Positions 42,917 to 51,598 of a stretch of DNA of 64,000 nucleotides are shown one piece after another. Position 1 is the first letter of the stretch, and every line of letters begins with the position of its first letter. A program made the position numbers and the translations under genes. The DNA comes from Parvibaculum sp963975745 (GTDB lineage: Bacteria; Pseudomonadota; Alphaproteobacteria; Parvibaculales; Parvibaculaceae), in the NCBI RefSeq assembly GCF_963975745.1, contig NZ_CAXBIB010000003.1:1-64000 (forward strand), read 5' to 3'. The notes beneath the pieces were generated by a model. That model did no database searches. It saw nothing but the letters and a program-made list of their open reading frames with translations, and was not told the origin of the DNA.

Positions 42917-43330
42917 ATGAAGCGCCAGAATGTTTCCCGCGCACGGTATCTCCGTATCAACCGAACCGATGCCGAAGCGCGGCTCTGGTCGCAGCTGCGC
43001 AACCGTATGCTCGGTGGCGCCAAGTTCCGCCGTCAGGTTCCCGTTGGTCCTTACATCGCGGATTTTCTCTGTGCCGAGCATATGCTGATTGTCGAGGTCG
43101 ATGGTGGTCAGCATGCGGACAATCCCGCCGATCTGCGCCGCACCCGCTTCCTGGAATCGAAAGGCTACCGCGTCATCCGCTTCTGGAACCCCGATGTGCT
43201 GACGAATACGGAGGGTGTTCTGGAGATGATTCTTCTGGAACTGGACAAGATCCCTCACCCGGACGGCCCCCTCACCCTTCCGCGGGCTCGCGCCCGCTCC
43301 CTCCCTCTCCCCGATGGGGAGAGGGACTGA
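42917..43330 (+). CDS. DUF559 protein (VSR-like endonuclease fold)
   Basis: A 137-residue protein of the DUF559 group related to the very-short-patch-repair endonuclease fold. The core reads RLWSQLRNRMLGGAKFRRQ, then ADFLCAEHMLIVEVDGGQH, where the Asp and Glu/Asp of IVEVDGGQH are the likely metal ligands, and ends GYRVIRFWNPDVL. Biochemical function is unproven for the family. The gene lies between a perfect 26-bp inverted repeat (42857-42882 and 43256-43281). The last 25 or so codons (from the PHPDGPLTLPRARARS part) are read from the right-hand repeat, which also supplies the stop. The normal protein probably ends at LELDKI. Confidence 0.85.
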   Translation: MKRQNVSRARYLRINRTDAEARLWSQLRNRMLGGAKFRRQVPVGPYIADFLCAEHMLIVEVDGGQHADNPADLRRTRFLESKGYRVIRFWNPDVLTNTEGVLEMILLELDKIPHPDGPLTLPRARARSLPLPDGERD

Positions 43331-43414
43331 GGAGGCGCATCCCTATTTCCCTCTCCCCATCGGGGAGAGGGAAGGGGCCCAACACAGCAACGCTGTGTTG
43401 GGAAGGGTGAGGGG
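43268..43414. repeat. Palindromic mosaic element, right copy
   Basis: A 147-bp element with the same 14-bp terminal inverted repeat (43268-43281 and 43401-43414) and the same first arm as the element at 42651. It then has a CCCTCTCCCC/GGGGAGAGGG hairpin and a CCCAACACAG/CTGTGTTGGG stem in place of the left copy's centre. It overlaps the 3' end of the DUF559 gene. The extended flank CACCCGGACGGC on its left mirrors the right flank of the other copy. Confidence 0.8.
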
Positions 43415-43454
43415 CTGTCCGGGCTGTGCGCAGACTATTTACTCAGTCTACGAA

Positions 43455-43703
43455 TTAATCTCCGTCCGGACTCCTCACAGGCCGTCCCGCGCCCCCCCCC
43501 AGCGCCTCCAGCCGGTCGAGCAGCGCCTCGAAGCGCGCCGGCGGCACGGCGTAGAACGCGACCTTGTTGCGCGACAGGATGGCGAGCGTATCGCCCATCG
43601 CGTCGGTCATGTGCCGGGCCGGGTTCTTGCGGAAATCGGTCACCGAAACGGTGCGCCGGGCGCGCATCGGCGAGATCGGGCGCGCGGTCGGGTCTACGTG
43701 CAT
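43455..43703 (-). CDS. Orphan Phd/YefM (StbD-like) antitoxin
   Basis: An 82-residue protein with the Phd/YefM fold. RRTVSVTDFRKNPARHMTDAM forms the DNA-binding half, and TLAILSRNKVAFYAVPPARFEALLDRLE is close to StbD-type antitoxins. No RelE, StbE or Doc toxin gene follows; downstream come only repeats and the DUF559 gene. A run of nine C (43492-43500 on the plus strand) lies near the 3' end and is prone to slippage, which could change the last residues. Start at 43703 follows GGAGACC. It is perhaps a remnant or an immunity-type antitoxin. Confidence 0.75.
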   Translation of the reverse strand: MHVDPTARPISPMRARRTVSVTDFRKNPARHMTDAMGDTLAILSRNKVAFYAVPPARFEALLDRLEALGGGAGRPVRSPDGD

Positions 43704-43858
43704 GGGCGGTCTCCGTGCGGGGTTGCGGGGCAGGAGACGGCGGCGGCGCAGTTGTGCGTCTTCGTGCATGGCCGCGCATATCCGCCGACTTCTCTCCCGT
43801 CATCTTCGCCGCCTCCCGGACCCCCGGGGATAAGCCCGGAAGGGCCCCATTTTCCGCA

Positions 43859-43898
43859 TGTGACAGTTTTATGACAGTTCCGTGACAGAGGGGGGGTC
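43859..43898. repeat. TGACAG iteron triplet, copy B
   Basis: This is the 40-bp block of 14576-14615 with one mismatch. It has three TGACAG at 11-bp steps followed by AGAGGGGGGGTC. Conservation extends over the spacers, so the copies share recent origin or strong constraint. Confidence 0.75.
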
Positions 43899-43982
43899 TG
43901 GCTGCCGCGCGCCTCTGTCGCATTTCGGGGTTTCGACCAGAAGACGGCTGAAATCCGCGGCTTTTTGCCGGTTTCGATCATT

Positions 43983-44015
43983 TGTGACAGAACGATGACA
44001 GTTCGGTGACAGCGG
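43983..44015. repeat. TGACAG iteron triplet, copy C (diverged)
   Basis: A third triplet keeps the three TGACAG units at exactly 11-bp steps, while the spacers differ from copies A and B (AACGA in place of TTTTA) and the G-run is missing. Retention of units and phase with change in spacers suggests the TGACAG units are what matters. Confidence 0.65.
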
Positions 44016-44115
44016 CAGCCGGAAAACGGCGGAAAAGCGCGACTTCTTGACTCCGCCTTTTCATTCATTTAATAAGAATAAGTCGCAATAGCGACAATGA
44101 GAAGGATGGACTCCG

Positions 44116-44340
44116 ATGCGCGACCTCGCCAAGACCCTGAGCTACGGCACGCTCCACTTCGCGGTCGGCTTTACCGTCGTCTATGCGCTGACCGGCGAGG
44201 CGACGATCGCCGCCGGCGTGGCGCTGATCGAGCCCGCCATCAACACGGTGGTCTTCTATTTCCACGAAAAGGCGTGGGCGCGCTGGCCCGCCAAGACCTT
44301 GAAAAACATCGGCTTTCGTCTGCCGTTCCAGGCCGCTTGA
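44116..44340 (+). CDS. DUF2061 membrane protein
   Basis: A 74-residue protein with two membrane helices. The pattern matches DUF2061: KTLSYGTLHFAVGFTVVYALTG, then the invariant-looking IEPAINTVVFYFHEKAW, where the FHEK motif marks the family. AAGGA lies at usual distance before the ATG. The function of DUF2061 is unknown; it occurs as a single domain or next to sulfate-assimilation enzymes. It ends three bases before the convergent nudL stop. Confidence 0.88.
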   Translation: MRDLAKTLSYGTLHFAVGFTVVYALTGEATIAAGVALIEPAINTVVFYFHEKAWARWPAKTLKNIGFRLPFQAA

Positions 44341-44343
44341 GGC

Positions 44344-44985
44344 TCAGCGCCAGGCCCAGACCGGCTGTTCGAGATGGGCGACCCGGGTCGTCCGTCCCCG
44401 GAGCGCCACCTCGCCGAACTGGAAGAGCAGGGCCGCCGTCGGCGCATGGACATGGCTATCGCCGAGATGGAGCCGGATCACCGGCTGCGCGCTTTCGGCA
44501 ATCGACAGGAATTCCGGCGAGCCCTCGCGTGTCAGCTCGGTGAGCGCGAAAGAATGGATCGAGGCGACCTCACCGGGATTGGCCTTCATCGTGCTGATGT
44601 CTTCGGCCCAGGTCACCACCGGGGTGATCAGATAGCCCGAGCGCGTCGGATAATCGTCAAGCATGCCAATGACTTCCGAGGTGCCGCGGCGCAGCGCCAC
44701 CTCTTCCTCCAGTTCGCGCAGCGCGGCCTCGACCGGGGTCTCGCCGGCATCGATGCGGCCGCCGGGCAGCGCCCATTGGCCGCCATGGCTGTTGAGGCGC
44801 GGCGCGCGCTTGGTCAGCAGGAAGGCCGCCTGTGCCGCGCTTTCTCCGTGTACGGCATAAGGAACGATGGTGATGGCCACGGCCGCCCGCTTCAGACCGG
44901 GCGGGCTTTCCCGGGTCTCGCGCGGGAAGGCGGCCAGCCGTTCGGCCAGGCGGGATTTCAGGGCGTCGTCGAAGCGGTGCGTCAT
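44344..44985 (-). CDS. nudL: Nudix CoA pyrophosphatase (NudL)
   Basis: A 213-residue Nudix hydrolase. The Nudix box is GGRIDAGETPVEAALRELEEE, preceded by LLTKRAPRLNSHGGQWALPGG, which is the UPF0035/CoA-binding signature of NudL (LLTxRSxxLxxHxGQ). It hydrolyses CoA and derivatives to 3',5'-ADP and phosphopantetheine. The terminal Gly of the canonical box is replaced by Val, common in this group. It is monocistronic and divergent from the alanine dehydrogenase gene. Confidence 0.92.
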   Translation of the reverse strand: MTHRFDDALKSRLAERLAAFPRETRESPPGLKRAAVAITIVPYAVHGESAAQAAFLLTKRAPRLNSHGGQWALPGGRIDAGETPVEAALRELEEEVALRRGTSEVIGMLDDYPTRSGYLITPVVTWAEDISTMKANPGEVASIHSFALTELTREGSPEFLSIAESAQPVIRLHLGDSHVHAPTAALLFQFGEVALRGRTTRVAHLEQPVWAWR

Positions 44986-45185
44986 GGCCCGAGGCTTTTA
45001 GCACGAAGCGGGCGGCTGTTTAAAATCCGATGGCGCCGCGTCGCCGGGCGCCGATAGCGCCGCCGCCGACAAGTCGCTTTTATCAACGCCGGCAAGGGGT
45101 TGCCGGCGGGTTCGCCGGCGGGGCGCCGGATGCTCCGGTGTTTACGATCCTCGACAGAGGATGCCGATTGCGCCGCCGCCTCGTC

Positions 45186-45214
45186 TTGGAGTCGGCCGCT
45201 TGCAGGTCTACACT
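45186..45214 (+). promoter_or_regulatory. Candidate sigma-70 promoter for ald
   Basis: TTGGAG (45186-45191) and TACACT (45209-45214) are separated by 17 bases, and the start codon lies 33 bases beyond. Each hexamer matches four of six consensus bases. The site is plausible but unproven. Confidence 0.35.
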
Positions 45215-45246
45215 TTTTGCGTTCTCTCACCCCCTGCGAGGCTCCC

Positions 45247-46363
<1,117 letters not shown>

Positions 46364-46365
<2 letters not shown>

Positions 46366-46396
46366 TTTCAAGCCATTGAAATCAATTGATTTTTTC
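46364..46396 (+). terminator. Probable terminator after ald
   Basis: A perfect eight-base stem, GATTTCAA with TTGAAATC, around GCCA overlaps the stop codon. AATTGATTTTTT follows. The stem is AT-rich, so termination may be partial. Confidence 0.45.
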
Positions 46397-46517
46397 TGTG
46401 TGTCTTGGATTCATGTGCCAATCCGGGGCGGGTTTAAACGGTGATTAACCATAGGCAGGCAGACTTTGCGTCATGCCGCTCCTCCGGGGGCGGCACGGCT
46501 GCAAGGGGGGCTTGCCC

Positions 46518-47126
46518 ATGTTCGACAAGGTTCATCGCGACCGGTTCTGGCTGATCCTCGGCGCGGTTCTGATTGCGCTGTTCGTCGTGCAGAAGGAACG
46601 CGGCATCGTCGAGCCGCACGCCGCGGCGCGCTACGACCAGCGCGCGATGACGCGTCTGGTCGAGAAAACCATTGAAATTCCGGTGGTTGCCGCGCAACCG
46701 GCGGTCCGTCCGCCGCTGCCGCGTCCGCCGCTCAGGCAGGTCGCCTGGCAGGACCCGCATGCCGATCTGATTACCGGTTCGCTGGCGGCCGCGGCACCGC
46801 GACCGTTGGCCCGTCCGGGCCGGGGCGGCGCCATCACCACGGCCTCGCTGGCCGCGCCCGCCGCTCTTTCAGCGCCGGCCCGCTACTATGTGCAACTCGG
46901 CAGCTACAGTTCGATCGACCGCGCCAGCCGCCGTTATTTCGATATCCTGGCCCGCGAGCCCGACCTTCGGGGCAACGAGCGCGTTTCGATCGACAGTGCC
47001 AGTGTCGGCGGCGAGCCGGTCCACCGGGTGCGCATGGGGGCCTTCGACAACGAGGCGGCGGCCCGGGCGGCCTGTGCCCGCGCGGCAGTGCCGGCCGACG
47101 AATGCGCCGTCATCCGTCTCAATTGA
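46518..47126 (+). CDS. SPOR-domain protein
   Basis: A 202-residue protein. It has a membrane helix near the N-terminus (about residues 9-25, FWLILGAVLIALFVV), a Pro/Ala-rich linker (60-120) and a C-terminal SPOR domain (about 125-200) opening YYVQLGSYSSIDRA. SPOR domains bind denuded peptidoglycan at division sites. The start at 46518 is chosen because AGGGGGG lies seven bases upstream and it gives a clean type II anchor. It likely acts in septal wall or envelope integrity. Confidence 0.85.
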   Translation: MFDKVHRDRFWLILGAVLIALFVVQKERGIVEPHAAARYDQRAMTRLVEKTIEIPVVAAQPAVRPPLPRPPLRQVAWQDPHADLITGSLAAAAPRPLARPGRGGAITTASLAAPAALSAPARYYVQLGSYSSIDRASRRYFDILAREPDLRGNERVSIDSASVGGEPVHRVRMGAFDNEAAARAACARAAVPADECAVIRLN

Positions 47127-47156
47127 GGCGCCGGCGCGGCGATTTTCGGCTGCTTA

Positions 47157-47186
47157 TGGACTTTCGCGCGGGTTTCACTGTATAAG
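47157..47186 (+). promoter_or_regulatory. Candidate promoter for rpmF
   Basis: TGGACT (47157-47162) and TATAAG (47181-47186) are separated by 18 bases, 116 bases before the rpmF start. The -10 match is good and the -35 moderate. The long leader contains GGCGGCC-type GC stems, but no known riboswitch is recognised. Confidence 0.35.
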
Positions 47187-47301
47187 GCCCGCCAAAGGCC
47201 GTCCCCATGGACTGCGTGTCCAGGACGGGGCGGCCAATGTTTTGTTTTCAAAGCCTTTTTTGTGAGGCGCGGGCCCCGGGCCCCGATCGGAGCGACACGT
47301 C

Positions 47302-47484
47302 ATGGCCGTCCCCAAGAGGAAAACCACCCCGTCGAAGCGCGGCATGCGCCGTTCGGCCGATGCGCTGAAGCAGCCGGCCTATGTCGAGAACCCGGATTCG
47401 GGCGAACTGCACCGTCCGCATCATGTCGATCTGAAGTCGGGCATGTATCGCGGCAAGCAGATCCTGAAGCCGAAAGCCGATTGA
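47302..47484 (+). CDS. rpmF: 50S ribosomal protein L32
   Basis: A 60-residue basic protein matching L32. It begins MAVPKRKTTPSKRGMRRSAD and has the HHVDLKSGMYRGKQIL ending of alphaproteobacterial L32. The zinc-type Cys residues of some L32 proteins are absent, so this is the C- form. In many alphaproteobacteria rpmF precedes plsX; here it is single, with a clear terminator. Confidence 0.97.
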   Translation: MAVPKRKTTPSKRGMRRSADALKQPAYVENPDSGELHRPHHVDLKSGMYRGKQILKPKAD

Positions 47485-47510
47485 GCTTCTGCAGGTTCTG
47501 ACGGAATTCG

Positions 47511-47541
47511 AACGCCGCCCTTCGGGGCGGCGTTTTCGTTT
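47511..47541 (+). terminator. Rho-independent terminator after rpmF
   Basis: A perfect ten-base stem, AACGCCGCCC with GGGCGGCGTT, closes the stable TTCG tetraloop, and TTCGTTT follows. It begins 27 bases after the rpmF stop and lies just before the convergent hydrolase gene. Confidence 0.88.
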
Positions 47542-47547
47542 GCAGCG

Positions 47548-48690
47548 TCAGGGGTTGCCCGCCGCCTCGATGATATCGGCGACCAGCGCCACCAGCGGTT
47601 CGGGATCGGCCGTGTAATTCACGCCCAGCAGCACCACCACCATGTCGCGCGACGGCAGGATCATGACCAGTTGCGCGCCGAAGCCGCGCGCCATGAACAT
47701 GTCGACGGGGATCCGGTCGGAAATCGCCGGCCGGCCGGTTTCCGGATCGGCGGCATTGAGCCAGAAATGCGCGCCATAGCGCCCGCCCGAATGACGGGCC
47801 GGGCGGCGGGCGTGATCGGCCCAGCCTTCCGGCAAGAGGCGTTCCGTTCCCCATTTGCCGTCGCGCAGATAGAGATAGCCGAAGCGGGCCCAGTCCTGTG
47901 CGGTCATGTGAACGAAGGACGAGCCGATAAACGTGCCGGCGGCGTCGAATTCGGGCACGGCGCTTTCGATGCCGATCGGGCGGAACAGTTTCTCCTGCAT
48001 CACGGCGTTCATGGCGGCCGCGTCCGGCGCGCCGGCGGCTTCCTTCAGGATGCGCGCCAGAATGTTGCTGGTGCCGCTCGAATAGGACCAGTGGCTGCCG
48101 GGCGTGTGGATCAGGCGCAGACTTGCCGCGTAATGCGCCATGTCCTTGCGGCCGATGCCGAACAGCATCTGCAACACATGGGACTTCGACGGATCGTCAT
48201 AGACCTCGGCAAAGCTGAGACCCGACTGCATGCGCAGAAGATGTTCGACGGTAATGGCGGCGCGGCGATCCTCGGTGTGCCGCTGCCATTCGGGCACGGG
48301 CGCCGGGGCGCCGATGTCGAGCCGGCCTTCTCCGGCCAGAATGCCGGTCAGCGCATGGACGACGCTCTTGGCCATCGACCAGGAGGGAAAGCGTGTCGTC
48401 TCGCTGAAACCGGCACGATAGGCCTCACCCGCGATCCGGCCGTCCTTGACCACCAGCAGGGCGCGGATGCCGGCCAGATGCGGGTCTTCGGTTTCGCCAA
48501 GGATGCGGGTGAATATGGCTTCGAGCGCGGGCGGTGTCGGGTTGCGCGGCCAGCCGCCATCGGGCCAGGGCGTGCCTTCGGGCTGCGGTGGCAGCGGCGC
48601 GGCCAGTTCGGCCCGCAGCGGGCTTGCCGCAAGCAGCGCGGCCAGCAGACAGACAAGCGCCACAGCGCGATGCATGGACAGGCTCGACAC
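47548..48690 (-). CDS. Beta-lactamase-fold serine hydrolase, exported
   Basis: A 380-residue class C beta-lactamase/DD-peptidase-fold protein. The SxxK motif is SMAK in FPSWSMAKSVVHAL and the YxS motif is YSS in HWSYSSGTSNILAR. The third motif is probably GFGAQLV. A Sec signal peptide precedes it (hydrophobic core ALVCLLAALLAASPLRA). Relatives include esterases, 6-aminohexanoate-dimer hydrolases and penicillin-binding enzymes; true beta-lactamase activity is not implied. GTG at 48690 has GAGGAG nine bases upstream and is preferred, with ATG at 48675 as alternative. A small divergent gene lies 45 bases away. Confidence 0.85.
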   Translation of the reverse strand: MSSLSMHRAVALVCLLAALLAASPLRAELAAPLPPQPEGTPWPDGGWPRNPTPPALEAIFTRILGETEDPHLAGIRALLVVKDGRIAGEAYRAGFSETTRFPSWSMAKSVVHALTGILAGEGRLDIGAPAPVPEWQRHTEDRRAAITVEHLLRMQSGLSFAEVYDDPSKSHVLQMLFGIGRKDMAHYAASLRLIHTPGSHWSYSSGTSNILARILKEAAGAPDAAAMNAVMQEKLFRPIGIESAVPEFDAAGTFIGSSFVHMTAQDWARFGYLYLRDGKWGTERLLPEGWADHARRPARHSGGRYGAHFWLNAADPETGRPAISDRIPVDMFMARGFGAQLVMILPSRDMVVVLLGVNYTADPEPLVALVADIIEAAGNP

Positions 48691-48735
48691 GGACGGGTAC
48701 TCCTCGGAAGTTCTGTCCAGCATAAGGGGGCGCGC

Positions 48736-49038
48736 ATGAGGATCAAATTCATCGTTCTGGCCGTGGTGCTTGCGGTGCTGATCGGCCTCGCGCTCGGCCC
48801 GGTGCGGCAGATGGCGGCCGACGGCGAGGTTGTGGCGCGGGCCGTTGCGAAAACCGCCTGCTCCTGCATTTTCGTGGCCGGCCGCACGCTCGAGGAGTGC
48901 CGGCGCGACGACCCGCCGGGTTTCGACCGGGCCGATGCCTGGGTCGATCCGGCGAAAAAGGAGGTCACGGCCTCGATGTTCCGGCTGGCCCGGGCCAGCG
49001 CGCAGTACCGGGGCGCCGAAGGCTGTCTGACGGATTAG
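48736..49038 (+). CDS. Small exported or membrane-anchored protein with CSCIFVAGR motif
   Basis: A 100-residue protein. The N-terminal helix (residues 5-22) is a signal anchor, then the segment AKTACSCIFVAGRTLEECRRDD and a final GCLTD. The CSxxFVxGR pattern recalls the N-terminal domain seen fused ahead of the catalytic domain in some serine hydrolases of the beta-lactamase fold, here as a separate gene. Four cysteines suggest disulfide bonding in the periplasm. AAGGGGG precedes the ATG. It is divergent from just such a hydrolase, so the two may work together. The function is unknown and the domain resemblance is from memory. Confidence 0.65.
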   Translation: MRIKFIVLAVVLAVLIGLALGPVRQMAADGEVVARAVAKTACSCIFVAGRTLEECRRDDPPGFDRADAWVDPAKKEVTASMFRLARASAQYRGAEGCLTD

Positions 49039-49041
49039 GCG

Positions 49042-50124
49042 CTATGCGCCAAGACCTTGCAGCGCCTCGCCACAGGCCGTGCGGGCGCCGGCGGTCACGG
49101 CTTCCTTCCAGTCGCGTTCATCGACATAGAAGGCATCGCGAATCTGCTTCGAAATGGCCGCGGCCTGCGGATTTTTTGCCCCGCCATTCTGGTGCAGCCA
49201 GTTGTCGGCCTGCAGCGCCACCGTCACCTGGCCGATCGGCACCGTGCCGAATTCAAGTCCGCCTGCCGTCACCTCGCGGCCCGTCAGTTCCTCGGCGAAG
49301 CAGACCGTGATCGAGCCGGGCACATCGGAAGACAGCGAGCCGCCGCCCACTGTCGAGCGCACCCTGTCGCCCCACCAGCGCCGCATCCGCTTGAACGTGC
49401 TGCTCGATTCGGGCTCGGTGCAGATGATCTCACCCTCTCCCCGCGGCCCGAGGCCCGAATGCATGTCGAGAAAGGCGATGCGTTCGGCCTTGCCCATCTC
49501 TTCGCGGATGATCGCGCGCAGGGTCCGGTTCGACCAGACCGGTTCGCGCCCGCCATATTGCACGCCGCCCGGGTGATCGTATTGTCCGGCCGTCAGCGCA
49601 TGCTGCATGGCCGCCGCCCCGTGTTCGGCCGCATAGGCCTTCATCCGGGCCCGGCTTTCGGCCATGGTTTCGGGCGTCAGATCGCGCGGGTTGATGGCGT
49701 CGAAAAGTTCCTCATAGCCGGGATTTTTCGGGTGCGGCCTGGTGTGATCGAGGAAATTGCGGTTGAGATCGACATTGTCCTCGTTGACCCGGCGGTCCCA
49801 GGCAAAGCCGTAGGGGTTGATCGCATGGATCAGCACCAGCGCCGTGTCCGGCGGCAGGTCGCGGGCAAAGCCCTCCGAAAGCAACGCCGTCTGGATGCCC
49901 GAACCGCAATAGCCTTCGACGCCATGCGTGCCGGAGCCGATGCCGAGGATGCGGCGGGCATTGGCGGGACCGATACGGGCGATGTCGGTCGCCAGCATGC
50001 CGCCGTCCGGGCCCTTCAGCGGATGTTCGTGGCTGTGGACGGCCGCGCCAGCGGCGCCCGCCGCGTCCAGAAAGCGGCGGCACGCCTCACTGTAGCTGGC
50101 CGAGAAATGATCTGCCGCCGACAT
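49042..50124 (-). CDS. DUF2817 protein (zinc carboxypeptidase-like)
   Basis: A 360-residue protein of the DUF2817 group, related to M14 carboxypeptidases. Metal-ligand candidates are His and Glu in IGSGTHGVEGYCG (about residues 63-75) and His in IAFLDMHSGLGPRGEG. INPYGFAWDRRVNEDNVDLNRNF matches the substrate-side motif of M14 enzymes. There is no signal peptide, so it is cytoplasmic. Activity is unproven. Its 3' end is three bases from the end of the convergent small-protein gene. Confidence 0.85.
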   Translation of the reverse strand: MSAADHFSASYSEACRRFLDAAGAAGAAVHSHEHPLKGPDGGMLATDIARIGPANARRILGIGSGTHGVEGYCGSGIQTALLSEGFARDLPPDTALVLIHAINPYGFAWDRRVNEDNVDLNRNFLDHTRPHPKNPGYEELFDAINPRDLTPETMAESRARMKAYAAEHGAAAMQHALTAGQYDHPGGVQYGGREPVWSNRTLRAIIREEMGKAERIAFLDMHSGLGPRGEGEIICTEPESSSTFKRMRRWWGDRVRSTVGGGSLSSDVPGSITVCFAEELTGREVTAGGLEFGTVPIGQVTVALQADNWLHQNGGAKNPQAAAISKQIRDAFYVDERDWKEAVTAGARTACGEALQGLGA

Positions 50125-50143
50125 CGGCCGCCGGCCCCGATCG

Positions 50144-50584
50144 TCAGCGCATCGTCACGAAATCGCTGGCCAGCTTGTTGAGCTTCAGGCCGATCCAGGT
50201 GTTGATGAACACATCGGCCGCCGCTGCCAGACCAAAGAGCCAGAGCACGCCGACCAGATGGTAGGGAAGCTCGGTCGTGCCATTGATGTGCTGCGTGGCG
50301 GCATAGCCGATCATGGCCAGCGGCACCAGCGACAGCAGTGTGTCGAAAAGATAGCGGGTTTCCTGTCCGACCGGCTGCATCACGACCGTCAGCGCCTGGA
50401 TCGCCAGATAGATGACCGCGATCAGACCGGCCATGACCGCGAGGTTGTAGGCCTGTTCGGGGGTGTCGAGGGTCGGGACGTAGCCACCCCAGAAGAGATA
50501 CCAGATCAGCGCCGCGAAAATCAGCGAAGAGCCTTCGCGAAGGATGAAGGTAAACATTCCGATGAAAGCCAGAAAACCGCCCAT
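50144..50584 (-). CDS. Four-helix membrane protein, unknown
   Basis: A 146-residue protein with four predicted helices at about residues 1-35, 45-68, 82-100 and 110-130. The start at 50584 is chosen for GGGGAG eight bases upstream; longer in-frame starts lack support. I do not recognise the family. It ends 19 bases before the DUF2817 gene, and the two are likely co-transcribed. No charged catalytic pattern is visible in the helices. Confidence 0.6.
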   Translation of the reverse strand: MGGFLAFIGMFTFILREGSSLIFAALIWYLFWGGYVPTLDTPEQAYNLAVMAGLIAVIYLAIQALTVVMQPVGQETRYLFDTLLSLVPLAMIGYAATQHINGTTELPYHLVGVLWLFGLAAAADVFINTWIGLKLNKLASDFVTMR

Positions 50585-50749
50585 GGCCGTAACTCCCCGC
50601 GTTGTTCCGGCCATGTCCGGCCGCTTCTGCCTGACCCGCCTCGCTGTGGGTGGCTGCTCGCCAAAGCATCGTGCCATTCCGGGAAAAAGTCCAGAAGCCT
50701 TGAATTTTCGGGGGTTTGCAACTCGATGCAGGGTTAATGGCAGCCGCGC

Positions 50750-51598
50750 TCAGCCGCTTCGTTCCGCCGCAACGAGCAGCAGCTCGTAGGCGGCATCGAG
50801 TCGTGCAGTCTCCGGATATTCCGGCAGCGTCCTGCCGTCGATCCGGGTCAGCGGCACGATGCCCATCAGACTGTTGGTCAGAAAGGCGCCGTCGATCTGT
50901 GCCAGCCGCGCGGTGTCGATCCGCTCCTCCGCGGTTTCGATGCCCAGGCCCGGTGCCAGTTCAAGGACCGCGGCGCGGGTTATTCCTGCCAGAATGCCGC
51001 AATCGGTCGATGGTGTGACAAGGCGTCCGCGTTCCCAGAGGAAGATGTTGGCTGCGCTGGCGCAGGCGAGATGCCCGTCACTGTCGAGCATCAGGGCTTC
51101 TTCGGCGCCGCGCGCGCGGGCCTCCTCCCTGGCCAGGACATTGTCGAGATAGGCAATTGCTTTCAACGCTGCCGATGGCGAGCGATTGTTCCGGCGCGGC
51201 GTTGCCACGATCGCCGACAGGCCCGGCGGTGCCGCTGCGGCCGGCGCGGCCGTCATCATCAGCGTTGGTGCCGGGCTCGCCGGCAGGGCAAGGCCGCGCG
51301 GCCCAGGCCCGCGCGTCAGCGTCAGGCGCAGCGAGGCGCACGGGGCGTCGGTCAGTCCGTTCGCTTCGAGCAAGTCGGCGCAGGCCGCAGCAATCCGCGC
51401 CGGATCGAGCGGTATCGCCAGACCGATCGCAGCGGCGCCGCGTTGCAGCCGCAGAATATGAGCATCGAGAAAAACCGTCCGGCCGCGCCTTACGAGCATG
51501 GTTTCGAAAATACCGTCCCCCAACAGGAAACCGCGATCGGTCGGGTCGATCCGGGCTTCGGTGGCGGGGACAAGTTCGCCATTGAACCAGACGATCAT
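50750..51598 (-). CDS. pabC: Aminodeoxychorismate lyase (class IV aminotransferase fold)
   Basis: A 282-residue fold-type IV PLP enzyme. The PLP lysine is in SALKAIAYLDNVLAREEARA, and the phosphate-binding ITRAAVLELA and the segment FLTNSLMGIVPLTRID are typical of PabC. It converts 4-amino-4-deoxychorismate to p-aminobenzoate and pyruvate for folate. Its start overlaps the pabA stop by four bases, which supports PabC over a branched-chain or D-amino-acid aminotransferase. Confidence 0.88.
   Translation of the reverse strand: MIVWFNGELVPATEARIDPTDRGFLLGDGIFETMLVRRGRTVFLDAHILRLQRGAAAIGLAIPLDPARIAAACADLLEANGLTDAPCASLRLTLTRGPGPRGLALPASPAPTLMMTAAPAAAAPPGLSAIVATPRRNNRSPSAALKAIAYLDNVLAREEARARGAEEALMLDSDGHLACASAANIFLWERGRLVTPSTDCGILAGITRAAVLELAPGLGIETAEERIDTARLAQIDGAFLTNSLMGIVPLTRIDGRTLPEYPETARLDAAYELLLVAAERSG

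Larger units (their letters stand above)
43704..44115. other. Intergenic accessory region with iterons
   Basis: These 412 bases have no convincing gene. Open frames on the minus strand read through repeats and lack family features. The stretch contains CCCCCGGGGATAAG (43821-43834) and two TGACAG triplets listed separately. An AT-rich promoter-like patch at about 44059-44090 precedes the DUF2061 gene. Confidence 0.45.

Noticed and set aside
42651..43414. Classical insertion sequence
   Set aside because: No transposase frame is present; the only gene is DUF559, and no target-site duplication could be confirmed.
43435..43923. Alternative minus-strand frame through the orphan antitoxin
   Set aside because: The Phd/YefM motif is in the 43455-43703 frame; the other frame reads through repeats.
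47127..47301. Riboswitch or leader RNA ahead of rpmF
   Set aside because: There is a long leader with GC stems, but no known riboswitch pattern could be matched by eye.
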